The position numbers and the translations under genes were made by a program. The notes under the pieces are model-generated. The model was not told the DNA's origin, searched no databases, and saw nothing but the letters and a program-made list of their open reading frames with translations. Positions 63,836-64,000 of a stretch of DNA of 64,000 nt are shown one piece after another (position 1 is the first letter of the stretch; each line of letters opens with the position of its first letter). Location: assembly GCA_044378055.1 (NCBI GenBank), contig JBILXY010000003.1, positions 19,224 through 83,223 of the forward strand, in the 5' to 3' direction. Source of the DNA: JBILXY01 sp044378055 (lineage in GTDB: Bacteria > Patescibacteriota > JACMRA01).

Positions 63836-63864
63836 TATTTAGCATCATTGCACACTAATGTCAA
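63836..63864 (-). promoter_or_regulatory. Promoter of the SAM synthetase operon
   Basis: Minus strand TTGACA (63859-63864), 17-nt spacer, TAAATA (63836-63841), then 14 nt to the ATG. The expected leader is about 7 nt. Confidence 0.65.
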
Positions 63865-63950
63865 AGCTATAACTGAACCTGTCGCCAATCTCCTAACTAA
63901 AAATAATACTAGACAAAAATACCTATCAAATAGAGTCCTGTAGGTTTACT

Positions 63951-64000
63951 ATGACATACAGTACAGATTTATCTGATAGGCAATTTAAATACTTAGAAAA
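63951..64000 (+). mobile_element. Start of an IS5-like transposase (cut by the window end)
   Basis: The open frame from ATG 63951 reads MTYSTDLSDRQFKYLE and runs off the window. This matches the DLTDxQWxxIxPL start of IS5-family (IS402-type, DUF4096) transposases. The sequence GAGTCCTGTAGG at 63933-63944 just before it could be the terminal inverted repeat; its partner lies outside. A TAGACA 41 nt upstream may be the promoter. Only the first 16 residues are available. Confidence 0.55.

Overview
The window looks like a chromosomal piece of a Patescibacteria (CPR) bacterium. Support: an AT-rich, densely packed gene set dominated by translation and envelope genes with almost no small-molecule biosynthesis; a 16S rRNA with a U505-A526 exchange in the 530-loop pseudoknot; a eukaryal-type isoleucyl-tRNA synthetase; DprA and membrane-anchored secreted proteins without recognisable homologs. 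I cannot fix the class; Microgenomates, Katanobacteria or Dojkabacteria are guesses. The code appears standard: no in-frame UGA interrupts a gene and RF2 (prfB) is present. UGA is nearly unused as a stop (one clear case, dprA, against about 18 UAG).

Layout. 1-5.9 kb: end of an unknown gene, prfB, and two large membrane/extracellular proteins. 6.0-7.9 kb: a lone 16S rRNA gene with its own promoter, long processing stem and terminator. 8-12.6 kb: hypothetical proteins, a GT4 glycosyltransferase and a mannose-6-phosphate isomerase-type cupin. 12.6-15.7 kb: rpsI-rpmA-RDD-rpmF-nusB-like, then an epimerase-like gene. 15.7-18.4 kb: two small unknown genes, a MITE-like element and glyS. 18.5-24.5 kb: an envelope polysaccharide region (flippase, GT2-like, DegT aminotransferase, anchored proteins, tRNA-Ser). 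24.6-35.3 kb: HtrA protease, tRNA-Glu, a RecG N-terminal domain without helicase, kinase and phosphatase, a candidate structured RNA, nrdR with two operator boxes, an anchored solute-binding protein, dprA. 35.4-43.4 kb: mutM, ileS and a rearranged ribosomal operon infA-(rpmJ-like)-rpsM-rpsK-rpsD-rpsP-khpA. 43.5-49.5 kb: heliorhodopsin, HIT protein, a receiver-like protein and a type IIG restriction-modification enzyme. 49.5-56.4 kb: three tRNAs, truB, a catalytically dead M16 homolog, 5'-3' exonuclease, yidC, rbfA, dnaK. 56.6-60.8 kb: a type II methylase/endonuclease pair and a DUF2157/GDYXXLXY membrane module. 60.8-64 kb: an operon of archaeal-type SAM synthetase, a truncated alanyl-tRNA-synthetase-like enzyme and an S51 peptidase, beside the start of an IS5-like transposase.

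Two results stand out. First, nine genes carry a TTGAC-type -35 box exactly 35 nt before the start codon, with a 17-nt spacer and only 6 nt between the -10 box and the start. Transcription should therefore begin at or within a few bases of the start codon (leaderless mRNA), while a few small genes have real leaders with Shine-Dalgarno sequences. This rule also corrects several start codons. Second, the SAM synthetase/AlaRS-like/S51 operon looks like a small, possibly undescribed biosynthetic or modification system.
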